Below, piece after piece: positions 48,740 through 57,636 of a stretch of DNA of 64,000 nucleotides; within the stretch, counting starts at the first letter, position 1, and every line of letters begins with the position of its first letter. Source of the stretch: Streptomyces sp. NBC_01408 (GTDB lineage: Bacteria; Actinomycetota; Actinomycetes; Streptomycetales; Streptomycetaceae); the NCBI RefSeq assembly GCF_026340255.1, contig NZ_JAPEPJ010000001.1, positions 4,371,501 through 4,435,500 on the forward strand, read 5' to 3'. The notes under the pieces are model-generated. The model saw nothing but the letters and a program-made list of their open reading frames with translations, did no database searches and had not been told where the DNA came from. Made by a program: the position numbers and the translations under genes.

Positions 48740-51001
48740 GTGCACCGATCCCCGCACACCCCCCTGGCGGGTTCCCCCGCCCCGGCACGGTCCCGGATCC
48801 CCCGGACCTGGCTCGCGGCCCTCGTCGCCGTGGCTTCGGCCGCCTCGGTCCTCACCGCCGTCCAGCCCACCCGGGCCGCCACCCCGCAGACCCCCGCCGG
48901 GACCGCAGCGGCCGCCGCCCTGCCCACCGGCTGGTCCACGGTGGTGAACGCGGGCAGCGGCAAGTGCCTGGACGCGCGGTCGGCCGCGATGGCCGACGGC
49001 ACCGCGGTGCAGCAGTACGCCTGCAACAACAGCACCGCACAGCAGTGGAGCTTCACGCCGACCGGTGACGGCTTCGTCCGGATCGGCAACCGCAACGACG
49101 CGGAGCAGGTGGTGGACGTGAGCGACACCTCCACCGCGGACAACGCGGCCGTGCACCTGTGGACGTACGGCGGCGGCGCCAACCAGCAGTGGCAGGCCGT
49201 CGACGAGGGCGGCGGCGCCTACCGGTTCGTCAGCAGGCTCAGCGGCAAATGCCTCGACGTACCGGCCGCCTCGACCGCCGACAGCGTCCAGCTGGTGCAG
49301 TACACCTGCAACGGCACGGCGGCCCAGCGCTTCCAGGTGGCGCCCGTGAGCCTTCCGCCGGGGGACGTCGACCTCGGGCCGAACGTGGTCGTCTTCGACC
49401 CGTCGATGCCCTCGTCCTCGATCCAGAGCCGACTGGACTCGATCTTCCGGCAGCAGGAGAGCAACCAGTTCGGCTCCCAGCGCTACGCGGTGATGTTCAA
49501 GCCGGGTACGTACAGCAACGACGTCAACGTCGGCTTCTACACCCAGGTCCTCGGTCTCGGCCAGTCACCCGACTCGGTCACCGTCAACGGGGCCGTGCAC
49601 GTGGAGGCGGACTGGTTCCCGCCGCAGAACGCCACCCAGAACTTCTGGCGCGGGGCCGAGAACCTGTCGGTGAACCCCACGGGCGGCACCGACCGGTGGG
49701 CCGTCTCCCAGGCCGCCCCATACCGGCGCATGCACGTCCGGGGCAACCTCGCGCTGGACGACGGCGGTTGGGCCAGCGGCGGATTCATGGCCGACTCCAA
49801 GATCGACGGCCAGGTGCGGTCGGGCACCCAGCAGCAGTGGCTGACCCGCAACTCCCAGCTCGGCAGCTGGAGCGGCGCCAACTGGAACATGGTCTTCGTC
49901 GGCAGCCAGGGCGTGCCGGGCAACAGCTTCCCGAACCCGCCGTACACCACGGTGAACCAGGCCCCCGTCGTCCGCGAGAAGCCCTTCCTGTACGTGGACG
50001 GCGCGGGCGCCTACAAGGTGTTCGTGCCGTCCCTGCGGACCGACTCCTCGGCCACCACCTGGGCGAACGGGAACGCCGCGGGCACCTCGCTCGGCCTGGA
50101 CCGGTTCTTCGTCGTCAAGCCCGGAGCCACGGCCGCGCAGATCGACGGGGCACTGGCGGAAGGGAAGAACCTGCTGGTCACGCCTGGTGTCTACCATCTG
50201 GACCGGACTCTGCGGGTGACCCGCCCCGACACGGTCGTCCTCGGGCTCGGCCTCGCCACCTTCATCCCCGACAACGGTGTCACCGCCATGACGGTCGCCG
50301 ACGTCGACGGGGTGAAGATCGCGGGCGTGCTCATCGACGCCGGAACCACCAACTCCAGGACGCTGATGGAGGTGGGCCCGGCCGGCTCCGGCGCCGACCA
50401 CTCGGCCAACCCCACCTCCCTGCACGACGTCTTCTTCCGCGTCGGCGGAGCCGCCGTGGGCAAGGCGACCACCAGCCTCGTCGTGAACAGCGACGACGTC
50501 ATCGGCGACCACATGTGGATCTGGCGCGGCGACCACGGCAGCGGCATCGGCTGGAACAGCAACACGGCCGACACCGGACTCGTGGTCAACGGTGACGACG
50601 TCACCATGTACGGCCTGTTCGTCGAGCACTACCAGAAGGACCAGACCATCTGGAACGGCAACGGAGGGCGGACGTACTTCTACCAGAACGAGATGCCCTA
50701 CGATCCTCCGAACCAGGCGGCCTGGATGAACGGCTCCACCCAGGGCTACGCGGCGTACAAGGTCGCGGGCCACGTGACCAGCCACCAGGCCTACGGACTC
50801 GGCAGCTACTGCTTCTTCAACGTCAACAGCAGTGTGACCGCCGAGCGGGCGTTCGAGGCCCCCAACAGCCCGAACGTGCGCTTCCGGAACATGGTGACCG
50901 TTTCGCTCGGCGGTACGGGCACCATCCGGCACGTGATCAACGACCGGGGCGGTCCTTCCAACGCGGCCACCAACGTGGCCAACCTGGTGAGCTACCCCTG
51001 A
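48740..51001 (+). CDS. Secreted ricin-domain right-handed beta-helix protein
   Basis: 753 aa from GTG at 48740 (AGGAG 5 bases upstream). A signal peptide (to about residue 45) is followed by a ricin-type trefoil (55-190, SGKCLDARS, SGKCLDVPA) and a long beta-helix-like domain of about 550 residues (starting NVVVFDPSMPSSSIQ, with DDVIGDHMWIWRGDHG and NGDDVTMYGLFVEHYQ). Similar proteins are annotated as adenylyl cyclase, which the sequence does not support. A GH55- or pectate-lyase-like polysaccharide-active role is more plausible. It may be co-expressed with the GH16 gene 95 bases upstream. Confidence 0.75.
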   Translation: MHRSPHTPLAGSPAPARSRIPRTWLAALVAVASAASVLTAVQPTRAATPQTPAGTAAAAALPTGWSTVVNAGSGKCLDARSAAMADGTAVQQYACNNSTAQQWSFTPTGDGFVRIGNRNDAEQVVDVSDTSTADNAAVHLWTYGGGANQQWQAVDEGGGAYRFVSRLSGKCLDVPAASTADSVQLVQYTCNGTAAQRFQVAPVSLPPGDVDLGPNVVVFDPSMPSSSIQSRLDSIFRQQESNQFGSQRYAVMFKPGTYSNDVNVGFYTQVLGLGQSPDSVTVNGAVHVEADWFPPQNATQNFWRGAENLSVNPTGGTDRWAVSQAAPYRRMHVRGNLALDDGGWASGGFMADSKIDGQVRSGTQQQWLTRNSQLGSWSGANWNMVFVGSQGVPGNSFPNPPYTTVNQAPVVREKPFLYVDGAGAYKVFVPSLRTDSSATTWANGNAAGTSLGLDRFFVVKPGATAAQIDGALAEGKNLLVTPGVYHLDRTLRVTRPDTVVLGLGLATFIPDNGVTAMTVADVDGVKIAGVLIDAGTTNSRTLMEVGPAGSGADHSANPTSLHDVFFRVGGAAVGKATTSLVVNSDDVIGDHMWIWRGDHGSGIGWNSNTADTGLVVNGDDVTMYGLFVEHYQKDQTIWNGNGGRTYFYQNEMPYDPPNQAAWMNGSTQGYAAYKVAGHVTSHQAYGLGSYCFFNVNSSVTAERAFEAPNSPNVRFRNMVTVSLGGTGTIRHVINDRGGPSNAATNVANLVSYP

Positions 51002-51018
51002 CGTTGCCGCAGTCCCCG

Positions 51019-51056
51019 GTGCCGGGCCGCTCCGCCACGTGCGAGCGGCCCGGCAC
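51019..51056 (+). terminator. Strong hairpin after the ricin/beta-helix gene
   Basis: A perfect 14-bp stem (51019-51032 with 51043-51056) with a 10-base loop lies 17 bases past the stop. Confidence 0.88.
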
Positions 51057-51640
51057 TGTGCGTCGGGCCGCTTGAGGATCGCTCGAGAACCGCTTGAGAA
51101 GAACTTGAGGACCCCGAAGAAGCTCCGTCCGGTGCGGCCCCTCCGCGGCGCCGCTCGCGCCCGCCCGCGGCGGGGCCCTGGCCTGCGAACTCCCCCGGGC
51201 GATAAAGGGGTCTGTGTGGGATGGGCGGGCTATGGGGGGAGAGGGCGAACATCTTCGCAAATGGTCCCGGTTAGGCCGTTTCGGCTTGTCTCGGTATTCG
51301 GATAAGGGGTTGCAGTGCAACAGAGCAAATGATCTTCTGTGTTGCGAAGTCCATAGGACAGCGGCTCCGCATTTCGCGAACTCCAGAAATTGAATCCGGA
51401 GTTCCGGTGTGCGAGCGGGGGAGGGTGGCGGGGGCCATGAACACGTGAAAACGGATGCTGCACGCGCTCGACCACGGCAAATCGGCCGTCGGCGGCTCTC
51501 TTTGCGCTCCGTCCCGAGGCGTCACCGGCGCGGCCTCGTGAATTTCACGAACCTGCAACACATTGCCGGGGCTCCCGCTGAGACACGTTCCGCCCGGGTT
51601 GAGAGGGTGGAACGTCCGTCACGCTTACGAGGGGTAAGTC
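51057..51640. other. 584-base region upstream of the carrier-protein operon
   Basis: No credible gene. It contains the four-unit 11-bp-period repeat (51071-51114), a 13-bp GTTGCAGTGCAAC palindrome (51309-51321) and a GAACTCC/GGAGTTC inverted repeat with a 13-base loop (51378-51384, 51398-51404). GC content is lower between about 51230 and 51400, where the operon promoter is expected. Confidence 0.6.
51071..51114 (+). promoter_or_regulatory. SARP-like heptamer repeat
   Basis: Four heptamers CTTGAGG, CTCGAGA, CTTGAGA and CTTGAGG begin at 51071, 51082, 51093 and 51104, spaced exactly 11 bases (7+4). This is the pattern to which Streptomyces antibiotic regulatory proteins (for example ActII-ORF4, core TCGAG) bind. 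It lies about 530 bases upstream of the operon start, and no obvious -10 was seen 8 bases downstream, so its target is uncertain. Confidence 0.5.
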
Positions 51641-53167
51641 TTGCGTTTCCTACATGATCTGCTCGAGAAACAATGCAAAGTCGAGGCGACCCGTCCCGCG
51701 CTCACGGCCGGAGGTGTCACCTGGAGCTACGGCGAACTCCGCAGCCGGTCCGTGAACCTGGCCGAACGCCTTTCGGGCTTCGGCGTGGCCAGGGGCGACC
51801 GGGTCGTCATCCACGCCCCCAACGGACCGGGAACCGTGGCCGCGCTCTTCGCCTGCTCGTACGCGGGCGCCGTCGCGGTGGTCCTCAACCCCCGGGTCCG
51901 CCCCTTCCACCTCGACCACATCGCCGCGGACTGCGCTCCCGCGCTGGCCCTGGTCGCGCCCGAGCTGACCGGCGCCCATACGGGCACCGGGGTGCGGACC
52001 GTCGTCCTGGAAGCGGACCTGTGGGAAGCGGGCCCGGCCCCCGCGGCGGCCCCGCCGGCGCCCGGCGACCGCCCCGGGGGCCACCGCTTGGACGGCGACC
52101 GCTCGGAGGGCGACCTCGCCTGCCTGATCTACACCTCGGGCAGTACGGGCATGCCCAAGGCGGTGATGTCCCCCCACCGGCAGATGGCCTTCGCGATCGA
52201 CGCGATCGGCCAGGTCCTCGGCTACGCGGCGGACGACACGGTCTTCTCCTGTACGCCGCTCTCCTTCGACTACGGCCTCTACCAGGTGTTCCTCTCCCTG
52301 GCCGCGGGCGCGCACCTGGTCCTGGACGGCGACGCCTCGGCCGGGCCCGCACTGCTGCGCAGGCTGGAGGAGACGGGGGCCACCGTCTTCCCGCTCGTCC
52401 CCGCGCTGGCGGCGACCCTGGTACGGCTGGCCGCCCGGGCCGGAGCGCACCGGCTGAAGCTGCGGCTCGTGACCAACACCGGCGCCGCGCTCGGCGAGTC
52501 CCACATCTCCTCGCTGCGCGCCGCCGTCCCCGGACTGCGCGTCGCCCCCATGTACGGGCTGACCGAGTGCAAGCGGGTGTCGATCCTGGAACCCGGCAAC
52601 CCCGAGGACCTCGACGCGCGGCCCGGCTCGGTGGGGCGCCCGCTGCCGGGCACCAGCTGCGCGGTCGTGGACGAGGAGGGCCGGGTCCTCCCGCCCGGCA
52701 GCGCCGGCGAACTGGTGGTGTCCGGTCCGCATGTGATGCCGGGCTACTGGAACGCGCCCGAGCTCACCGCGATCCGGTTCCGGCCCGGCCCCGACGGCGG
52801 GCACGCCCTGTACACCGGCGACCAGTGCCGTATGGACGAGGACGGGTACATCTACTTCCTCGGCCGGGACGACGACGTCTACAAGCGGAAGGGATTCCGC
52901 GTCAGCACCATGGAGATAGAGCAGGCCGCGCTGGATATTTCCGGAGTCGACCAGGCGGCAGCGCTTTCACCTGTCGGCGACGGTCCCGCATGTCTGTTCG
53001 TCAGTGGTGAAGTGAACGTTCCGGAAATTCTCGCCGGACTCAGGGACCGTCTCGAACCGCATAAAATTCCCGAAGTGTGCGAGGTTCTGGAGACGCTTCC
53101 GCTGACGCCCCACGGGAAGATCGACAAGGCGGCCCTGGGTTCACTCACCTCTGCGGGGACACGATGA
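51641..53167 (+). CDS. AMP-forming acyl/aminoacyl-carrier-protein ligase
   Basis: 508 aa from TTG at 51641 with GAGGGG 6 bases upstream. ANL-family adenylating enzyme: YTSGSTGMPKA (Tyr164) for the phosphate loop, YGLTECKRVSI near 304, and YTGDQCRMDEDGYIYFLGRDDD with the catalytic Lys in HGKIDK near the C terminus. The segment SFDYGLYQVFLSLAAGAHLV is typical of ligases that pair with type III PLP decarboxylases and free ACPs (butirosin BtrJ and exosortase-associated ligases). Here it should load an amino acid on the ACP at 54498-54755. Confidence 0.85.
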   Translation: MRFLHDLLEKQCKVEATRPALTAGGVTWSYGELRSRSVNLAERLSGFGVARGDRVVIHAPNGPGTVAALFACSYAGAVAVVLNPRVRPFHLDHIAADCAPALALVAPELTGAHTGTGVRTVVLEADLWEAGPAPAAAPPAPGDRPGGHRLDGDRSEGDLACLIYTSGSTGMPKAVMSPHRQMAFAIDAIGQVLGYAADDTVFSCTPLSFDYGLYQVFLSLAAGAHLVLDGDASAGPALLRRLEETGATVFPLVPALAATLVRLAARAGAHRLKLRLVTNTGAALGESHISSLRAAVPGLRVAPMYGLTECKRVSILEPGNPEDLDARPGSVGRPLPGTSCAVVDEEGRVLPPGSAGELVVSGPHVMPGYWNAPELTAIRFRPGPDGGHALYTGDQCRMDEDGYIYFLGRDDDVYKRKGFRVSTMEIEQAALDISGVDQAAALSPVGDGPACLFVSGEVNVPEILAGLRDRLEPHKIPEVCEVLETLPLTPHGKIDKAALGSLTSAGTR

Positions 53168-54495
53168 CAGAGAGAATTCCGCTTTCCGCGGCGATATCGC
53201 CGTACGATGCCGCCGCCGCGTACGGAACTCCGCTCTACCTCTACGACCTCGACGTGGTGGCGCAATCCCATGCGGGCCTCGTGGCCGCCCTGCCGCAGGG
53301 CGCGGTCATCCACTATTCGCTGAAGGCGAATCCGCACCCCCAGGTCGCCGGTGTACTGGCGGCTCTCGGATGTCGTGCCGAGGTCAGTTCCACCGGAGAA
53401 CTTGATTCCGCTTTGACGGCGGGTTTTGCGGCAGCAGACATCACGTACAGCGGTCCCGCGAAGACGGCGCCGGAAATCGGACAGGCGCTGCGGGCCGGCG
53501 TCACCCGGTTCTCCGTGGAGTCCGTGCGCGACCTGGAGACCCTGGTCGCCGTGGCGCACGAGGGCCGGCAGCCCGGGACCGGCGGCAGCGGCGGGCCCGG
53601 CGAGACCGGAGAGACCGGCGAGATCGAGTGCCTGCTCCGCATCAACGCCGACCGCCCGGTACCCGGCATGGGACTGGCCATGGCGGGCGTGAGCACCAAG
53701 TTCGGCGTGGACTTCGCCCAAGTGCTCCGCTCCCCGGAGGCGTTCAAGGACACCGGCCGCGTCCGGATCACGGGCCTGCACCTCTACATGGGCACCAACC
53801 TGCCCACCGAGGACGTACTGCTCGGCCAGTTCGACGCCGCCCTCGCCATGTGCGGGGAGCTGGCCGAGGCCCTCGGCCGGGACTTCCGCGAACTGGACCT
53901 CGGCGGCGGCTTCGGCACCCCCTACGCCGCCCCCGGCGAGCGGCCCGAATTCCCCGGCCTGCGCACGGGACTCGAAAAGCTGCTGGACGAGCACGTGCCC
54001 ACCTGGCGCGACGGCGGCCCCGCCATCTCCTTCGAGTCCGGCCGCTACCTCGTCGGCTCCTGCGGGACCTTGGTGACCTCGGTCGTCGAGGTGAAGGAGT
54101 CGAAGGGCCAGGAGTACGCCCTGCTCGACAGCGGCATCCACCACCTCGGCGGGCTCGCCGGACTGCGCCGACTGCCCCCGCTGCGCCCGCGCGTCCTGCG
54201 GCTGCCCGGCGCCGAGGGCGCCGCCGGGGCCGAGGACGCGGAGCCGACCGGCCGGACCGTGCACCTGGCCGGTCCGCTGTGCACCCCGCTGGACCAGTGG
54301 GGCAGCCCCTCCGACCTTCCCCAGCTGCACGCCGGCGACCTGCTGGCCGTGCCCAACACAGGTGCCTACGGCCTGACAGCCAGCCTGGTGGGCTTCCTCA
54401 GCTATCCCGCACCCGTGGAGGTGGTCACGGGCGGCGGACGCCCCACCACCGCCTCGCGCGCTGTCTTCACCCGTATCCCTGTCGAGAGGACTTGA
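53164..54495 (+). CDS. PLP-dependent (fold III) decarboxylase, BtrK-like
   Basis: 443 aa, ATG at 53164 overlapping the ligase stop (ATGA). It is a diaminopimelate/ornithine decarboxylase-type enzyme: PLP-binding Lys54 in IHYSLKANPHP, the phosphate loop LGGGFGTPY near 246-254, ESGRYLVG near 291-298, and the partner Cys373 in GPLCTPLDQWG. BtrK in butirosin biosynthesis removes CO2 from glutamate bound to an ACP, and the same gene pairing (ligase-decarboxylase-ACP) suggests an aminoacyl-ACP substrate here rather than free diaminopimelate. Confidence 0.85.
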   Translation: MTERIPLSAAISPYDAAAAYGTPLYLYDLDVVAQSHAGLVAALPQGAVIHYSLKANPHPQVAGVLAALGCRAEVSSTGELDSALTAGFAAADITYSGPAKTAPEIGQALRAGVTRFSVESVRDLETLVAVAHEGRQPGTGGSGGPGETGETGEIECLLRINADRPVPGMGLAMAGVSTKFGVDFAQVLRSPEAFKDTGRVRITGLHLYMGTNLPTEDVLLGQFDAALAMCGELAEALGRDFRELDLGGGFGTPYAAPGERPEFPGLRTGLEKLLDEHVPTWRDGGPAISFESGRYLVGSCGTLVTSVVEVKESKGQEYALLDSGIHHLGGLAGLRRLPPLRPRVLRLPGAEGAAGAEDAEPTGRTVHLAGPLCTPLDQWGSPSDLPQLHAGDLLAVPNTGAYGLTASLVGFLSYPAPVEVVTGGGRPTTASRAVFTRIPVERT

Positions 54496-54497
54496 CC

Positions 54498-54755
54498 ATG
54501 ACCACTCCCGATCCCGAGCTCGTCGCCGTGCTCCGCCGCCACCTGCCGGAGCTGACCGAGGAGACGCCCATCACCGAGGACTCGTCCCTCGCGGAACTCG
54601 GCCTCGACTCGATGCGGGCCGTGGACGTCCTCTTCGACATCGAGGACACCTTCGGGGTGAGCCTGCCCGACGCGGCGCTCCAGCCAGACACCTTCAACAG
54701 CCTCGCCGGACTGCGCGCCGCCCTGGAGCAGGCGCGGGACGGGGTCTCCGCGTGA
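54498..54755 (+). CDS. Acyl carrier protein 1
   Basis: 85 aa from ATG at 54498 (GAGAGGA upstream). The phosphopantetheine attachment site GLDSMRAV has Ser38. It lies directly after the decarboxylase gene and overlaps the dehydrogenase start by four bases, so it is the likely carrier for the aminoacyl intermediate. Confidence 0.92.
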   Translation: MTTPDPELVAVLRRHLPELTEETPITEDSSLAELGLDSMRAVDVLFDIEDTFGVSLPDAALQPDTFNSLAGLRAALEQARDGVSA

Positions 54756-55951
54756 GCGCCCCGAGCGCGCAGGCGCAGGCCCTGCCCACCGCCACCCCGG
54801 CCGAGCTGGCCCGCCTGCTGGTCCCCGTACTGCGCGAGACCGCCGCCGCGGCCGACGAGAGCGCGTCCTTCCCCGTCGCCGCGCTCGACGCCCTGCGCGC
54901 CTCGGGCCTCATGGGCCTGTCGGTTCCCGTGGAGTACGGCGGCCTGGGCGGCTCGCTCGCCGACATGGCGGCCGTCGCCCAGGAACTCGGCCGAGGCTCG
55001 CTGTCCGCCGCCCTGATCTGGGCCATGCACTGCCAGCAGGTCGTCACCCTCGCCGAGTACGCCACCCCCGGCCTCAAGAGCCGGCTGCTGCCCCGGATCG
55101 CCCGCGGGGAGGTCTACGTGGCCTCCGTGACCTCGGAGGCGGGCAAGGGAGGCCACCTGACCTCGGCGGCGGCCGCCCTCGACCGGGAGACCGAGGAGCT
55201 GCTGATCCACCGCGAGGCCCCGATCGTCACCGGCGGGGCCCAGGCCGACGGCTTCCTCATCACCATGCGGGACGCCGCCGACGCCTCCTCGAACGCGGTC
55301 ACCCTGGTCTACGCCGACCGGGAGCAGCTCGAGACCACGCAGCGCGACGGCTGGAACCCCATGGGCATGCGCGCCACGCACAGCGTGGCCATGACCCTGC
55401 ACGGGACCGTGCCCGCCGACCAGCAGGTCGGCGCGGCCGGCGCCTTCGCGGACATCTCCGGCGCGGTCTTCGCCCCCGCCGCCCACATCGGCTGGTCGGC
55501 GAGCTGGCTCGGCGCCGTGTGCGGGGTGCTGCGCGACGCGCTGACCATGCTGCGCGACCCGGCCGGGCGCCGGGACTTCAACCTCCGCTCCGAGCTGGTG
55601 CTGGACCGGATCGCCCGGATCCGGCTGGACGTGGACGCCGTGGACGCCTTCCTCGGCACGGTCGTGCGGGAGATCGAGGAACTCCGGCGCGGCGGCGGCG
55701 ACATCGGCGCGGCCCCCGTCCAGCTGAGGCTCAACGGGCTCAAGGTGTTCGCCTCGGAGACCCTCATGGACGCCGCCGACCGCCTGATGGACCTGCTGGG
55801 CCTGCGGCACGGATACATGCGCAGCTCCGCCATCCCCATGGAACGGCTGTTCCGCGACATCAAGTCGGCCCGGCTCAACTACTCCAACGACCGGCTCACC
55901 ACGGCCAACGGCACGCTGACGCTCCTCGACCCCGAGGTGCGCCTTGTCTGA
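54752..55951 (+). CDS. Acyl-CoA dehydrogenase-like flavoenzyme
   Basis: 399 aa from GTG at 54752, overlapping the ACP stop. The acyl-CoA dehydrogenase fold is visible: VPVEYGGLGGSLADMAAVAQELG in the N domain, VTSEAGKGGHLTS in the middle, and GLRHGYMRSSAIPMERLFRD at the C-terminal helices. The catalytic Glu position (YEG in MCAD) appears to read YSN, so the mechanism may differ. Related enzymes (PltE, RedW) oxidise a carrier-bound amino acid, so ACP-tethered substrate is likely here. Confidence 0.82.
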   Translation: MSAPSAQAQALPTATPAELARLLVPVLRETAAAADESASFPVAALDALRASGLMGLSVPVEYGGLGGSLADMAAVAQELGRGSLSAALIWAMHCQQVVTLAEYATPGLKSRLLPRIARGEVYVASVTSEAGKGGHLTSAAAALDRETEELLIHREAPIVTGGAQADGFLITMRDAADASSNAVTLVYADREQLETTQRDGWNPMGMRATHSVAMTLHGTVPADQQVGAAGAFADISGAVFAPAAHIGWSASWLGAVCGVLRDALTMLRDPAGRRDFNLRSELVLDRIARIRLDVDAVDAFLGTVVREIEELRRGGGDIGAAPVQLRLNGLKVFASETLMDAADRLMDLLGLRHGYMRSSAIPMERLFRDIKSARLNYSNDRLTTANGTLTLLDPEVRLV

Positions 55952-56609
55952 CGGTGTGGTGCACACGTCCGTGCGCCTCGGGGACGCCGAGGTGCACGCG
56001 CTCCTCGGCGCGATTCCCCTCGACCCGGACCTGTCGCTGCTCACCTCCACGGAGCTGGCGGCCGCCGGACGCATGACCCCGGGCCGGCGCGCGGAGTTCG
56101 CCTTCGGGCGGAGCCTGCTCCGGCGCGCCGCCGCCCTGGTGCTCCAGCGGCCCGTCCGTGAGCTGACGCCCGCGGAGGACACCGACGGCGGGCCCCCGCG
56201 GTTCGCGCAGGCACCGGAACTGGGCACCAGCGTGTCGCACAGCGGCGGCATGGCCGCGGTCGCGGTCTGCATGGGCAGCAGCGTCGGCATCGACATCGAG
56301 CCGGTGACCGGGCCGAAGGCGGCGACGCTGCGCCGCTGGGCCTCGCTCCCCTCCTATCGGGGCCTCGCCGAACTCGACGGAACCGAGCAGGCGCGGCGCT
56401 TCACCCGTACCTGGACCGTTCAGGAGGCCTGCGCGAAGGCGGTCGGCGCGGGACTCTCGGCACGGCCGTGGCAGATCCCCGTCGACGCCGTGAAGGACCG
56501 GGGCGCCTGGGGGACCGTGCGGTGGATGAGGCTGGACAGCCGCCAGGACCTGGCGCTCGCCGTGGCCACGGCACCCGCCGGAGCGCACGACCGGGAGTAC
56601 GCGTGGTGA
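55944..56609 (+). CDS. Sfp-type 4'-phosphopantetheinyl transferase
   Basis: 221 aa from TTG at 55944, overlapping the dehydrogenase end; GTG at 55956 is an alternative. Motifs SHSGGMAAVAV, GIDIEPV (Mg-binding Asp and Glu, about residue 115) and WTVQEACAKAVG are those of the Sfp/Gsp family, which attaches the arm of CoA to carrier proteins. It presumably activates the two carrier proteins of this operon. Confidence 0.92.
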   Translation: MSDGVVHTSVRLGDAEVHALLGAIPLDPDLSLLTSTELAAAGRMTPGRRAEFAFGRSLLRRAAALVLQRPVRELTPAEDTDGGPPRFAQAPELGTSVSHSGGMAAVAVCMGSSVGIDIEPVTGPKAATLRRWASLPSYRGLAELDGTEQARRFTRTWTVQEACAKAVGAGLSARPWQIPVDAVKDRGAWGTVRWMRLDSRQDLALAVATAPAGAHDREYAW

Positions 56610-57601
56610 CCGGGGCCCGGCCGGAGGCGCCGGCCGTCGACGGCGAACTGCTCTCCTGCTACGGGGCCGCGCTCGCGGCGTACCTCGACGCCACCGGCCG
56701 TGACTGGCTGTCCGTCCTCGGGAGCTCCTGCCCCCTGGACACGCGGGCCGAGGGGGACGGCGTACACGCCTTCCGCCACCTGCCCGCCGGACTGCGCGCT
56801 GCCGGGGGACCGCTCCCGCTGGTCCGTCGCGGTGCCTCGGGCGAGGACGCGGCGCTGGCCGGCATCGGGGAGGAGTACGCGGCCACGGGAGCGGTGGTCG
56901 TCGTGGGCGACTCCTTCAACCTGCCCTGGCTCACCGCGCACGGGAAGCGGCACGCACCGCACTGGTTCGTGGTCGACGGGTACGAGGACGGCCGGTGGCA
57001 CCTGCGCGACGCCTTCCGGGCCACCGACGACCTCGGCGACCAGAGCTCCTGGAGCGGCTGGGCCGACGACGGCCGGCTGCGCGCCTGGAGCCGCCGGGTA
57101 CCGGAGCACACCCTTCCGTTCCTGCTCCAGGAGCGGCACGCCTTCGGGGACGAGGACGACAGCGCCCTCCACGCCGACCACCAGTGGTTCGCCGTACGGG
57201 GCCCCTCCGACCTCGCACCGGCACCCGACGCCCGCCCGGAGAGCTGGCGGTCCGGACCGGACGCCCTGCTCGCGCTCGCCGGCCACTTCGAGCGGTACGG
57301 CGGGCACGAGGACGGATACGCGCAGGCGGACGAGATCTGGACCGCCGCCCGCCAGCGCGCGCTGTACCTGCGGTACGTGACCTCGCGGGGCAGGACCGGC
57401 CAGGCCCCGGACGCAGGCACCGTGGAGCGGCTCTCCGCCCTGACGGCCGACTGGGCGCGCCTGCCCATGATGATCCGCTTCGCGCGCCTGTCGCTGCGGC
57501 GGCCCGGCGGCGCGCGCACCCAGCCGCTGGTGGCGGCCCTGCGACAGCTGGCCGCCGACGAGAGCGCCGCCCTGGGGCCCGTCACCGCCCGAGACAACTG
57601 A
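56606..57601 (+). CDS. BtrH-like cysteine acyltransferase
   Basis: 331 aa from GTG at 56606, coupled to the PPTase stop (GTGA). The N-terminal half has the layout of the butirosin biosynthesis protein H domain: LLSCYGAALAAYL with a candidate nucleophile Cys, then VGDSFNLPWLTAHGKRHAPHWFVVDGYED with the partner His. BtrH transfers the carrier-bound acyl group to an aminoglycoside amine. Here the acceptor is unknown. The C-terminal 130 residues are helical. I base this on motif layout only. Confidence 0.62.
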   Translation: MTGARPEAPAVDGELLSCYGAALAAYLDATGRDWLSVLGSSCPLDTRAEGDGVHAFRHLPAGLRAAGGPLPLVRRGASGEDAALAGIGEEYAATGAVVVVGDSFNLPWLTAHGKRHAPHWFVVDGYEDGRWHLRDAFRATDDLGDQSSWSGWADDGRLRAWSRRVPEHTLPFLLQERHAFGDEDDSALHADHQWFAVRGPSDLAPAPDARPESWRSGPDALLALAGHFERYGGHEDGYAQADEIWTAARQRALYLRYVTSRGRTGQAPDAGTVERLSALTADWARLPMMIRFARLSLRRPGGARTQPLVAALRQLAADESAALGPVTARDN

Positions 57602-57636
57602 CCACTTTCCGGTTCATCCCGTACGAGAGGACAACC

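Noticed and set aside
48740..51001. Adenylyl cyclase, as similar proteins are often labelled
   Set aside because: No cyclase motif is visible; signal peptide, trefoil lectin and beta-helix-like sequence point to a secreted carbohydrate-active protein.
51409..51657. Small open frame before the carrier-protein operon
   Set aside because: It lacks a ribosome-binding site, is Arg-rich and overlaps the ligase start out of frame.
53164..54495. Housekeeping diaminopimelate decarboxylase (lysA)
   Set aside because: It lies between a ligase and an ACP gene with coupled reading frames, a setting typical of aminoacyl-ACP decarboxylases such as BtrK. Fold and motifs alone cannot exclude LysA activity.
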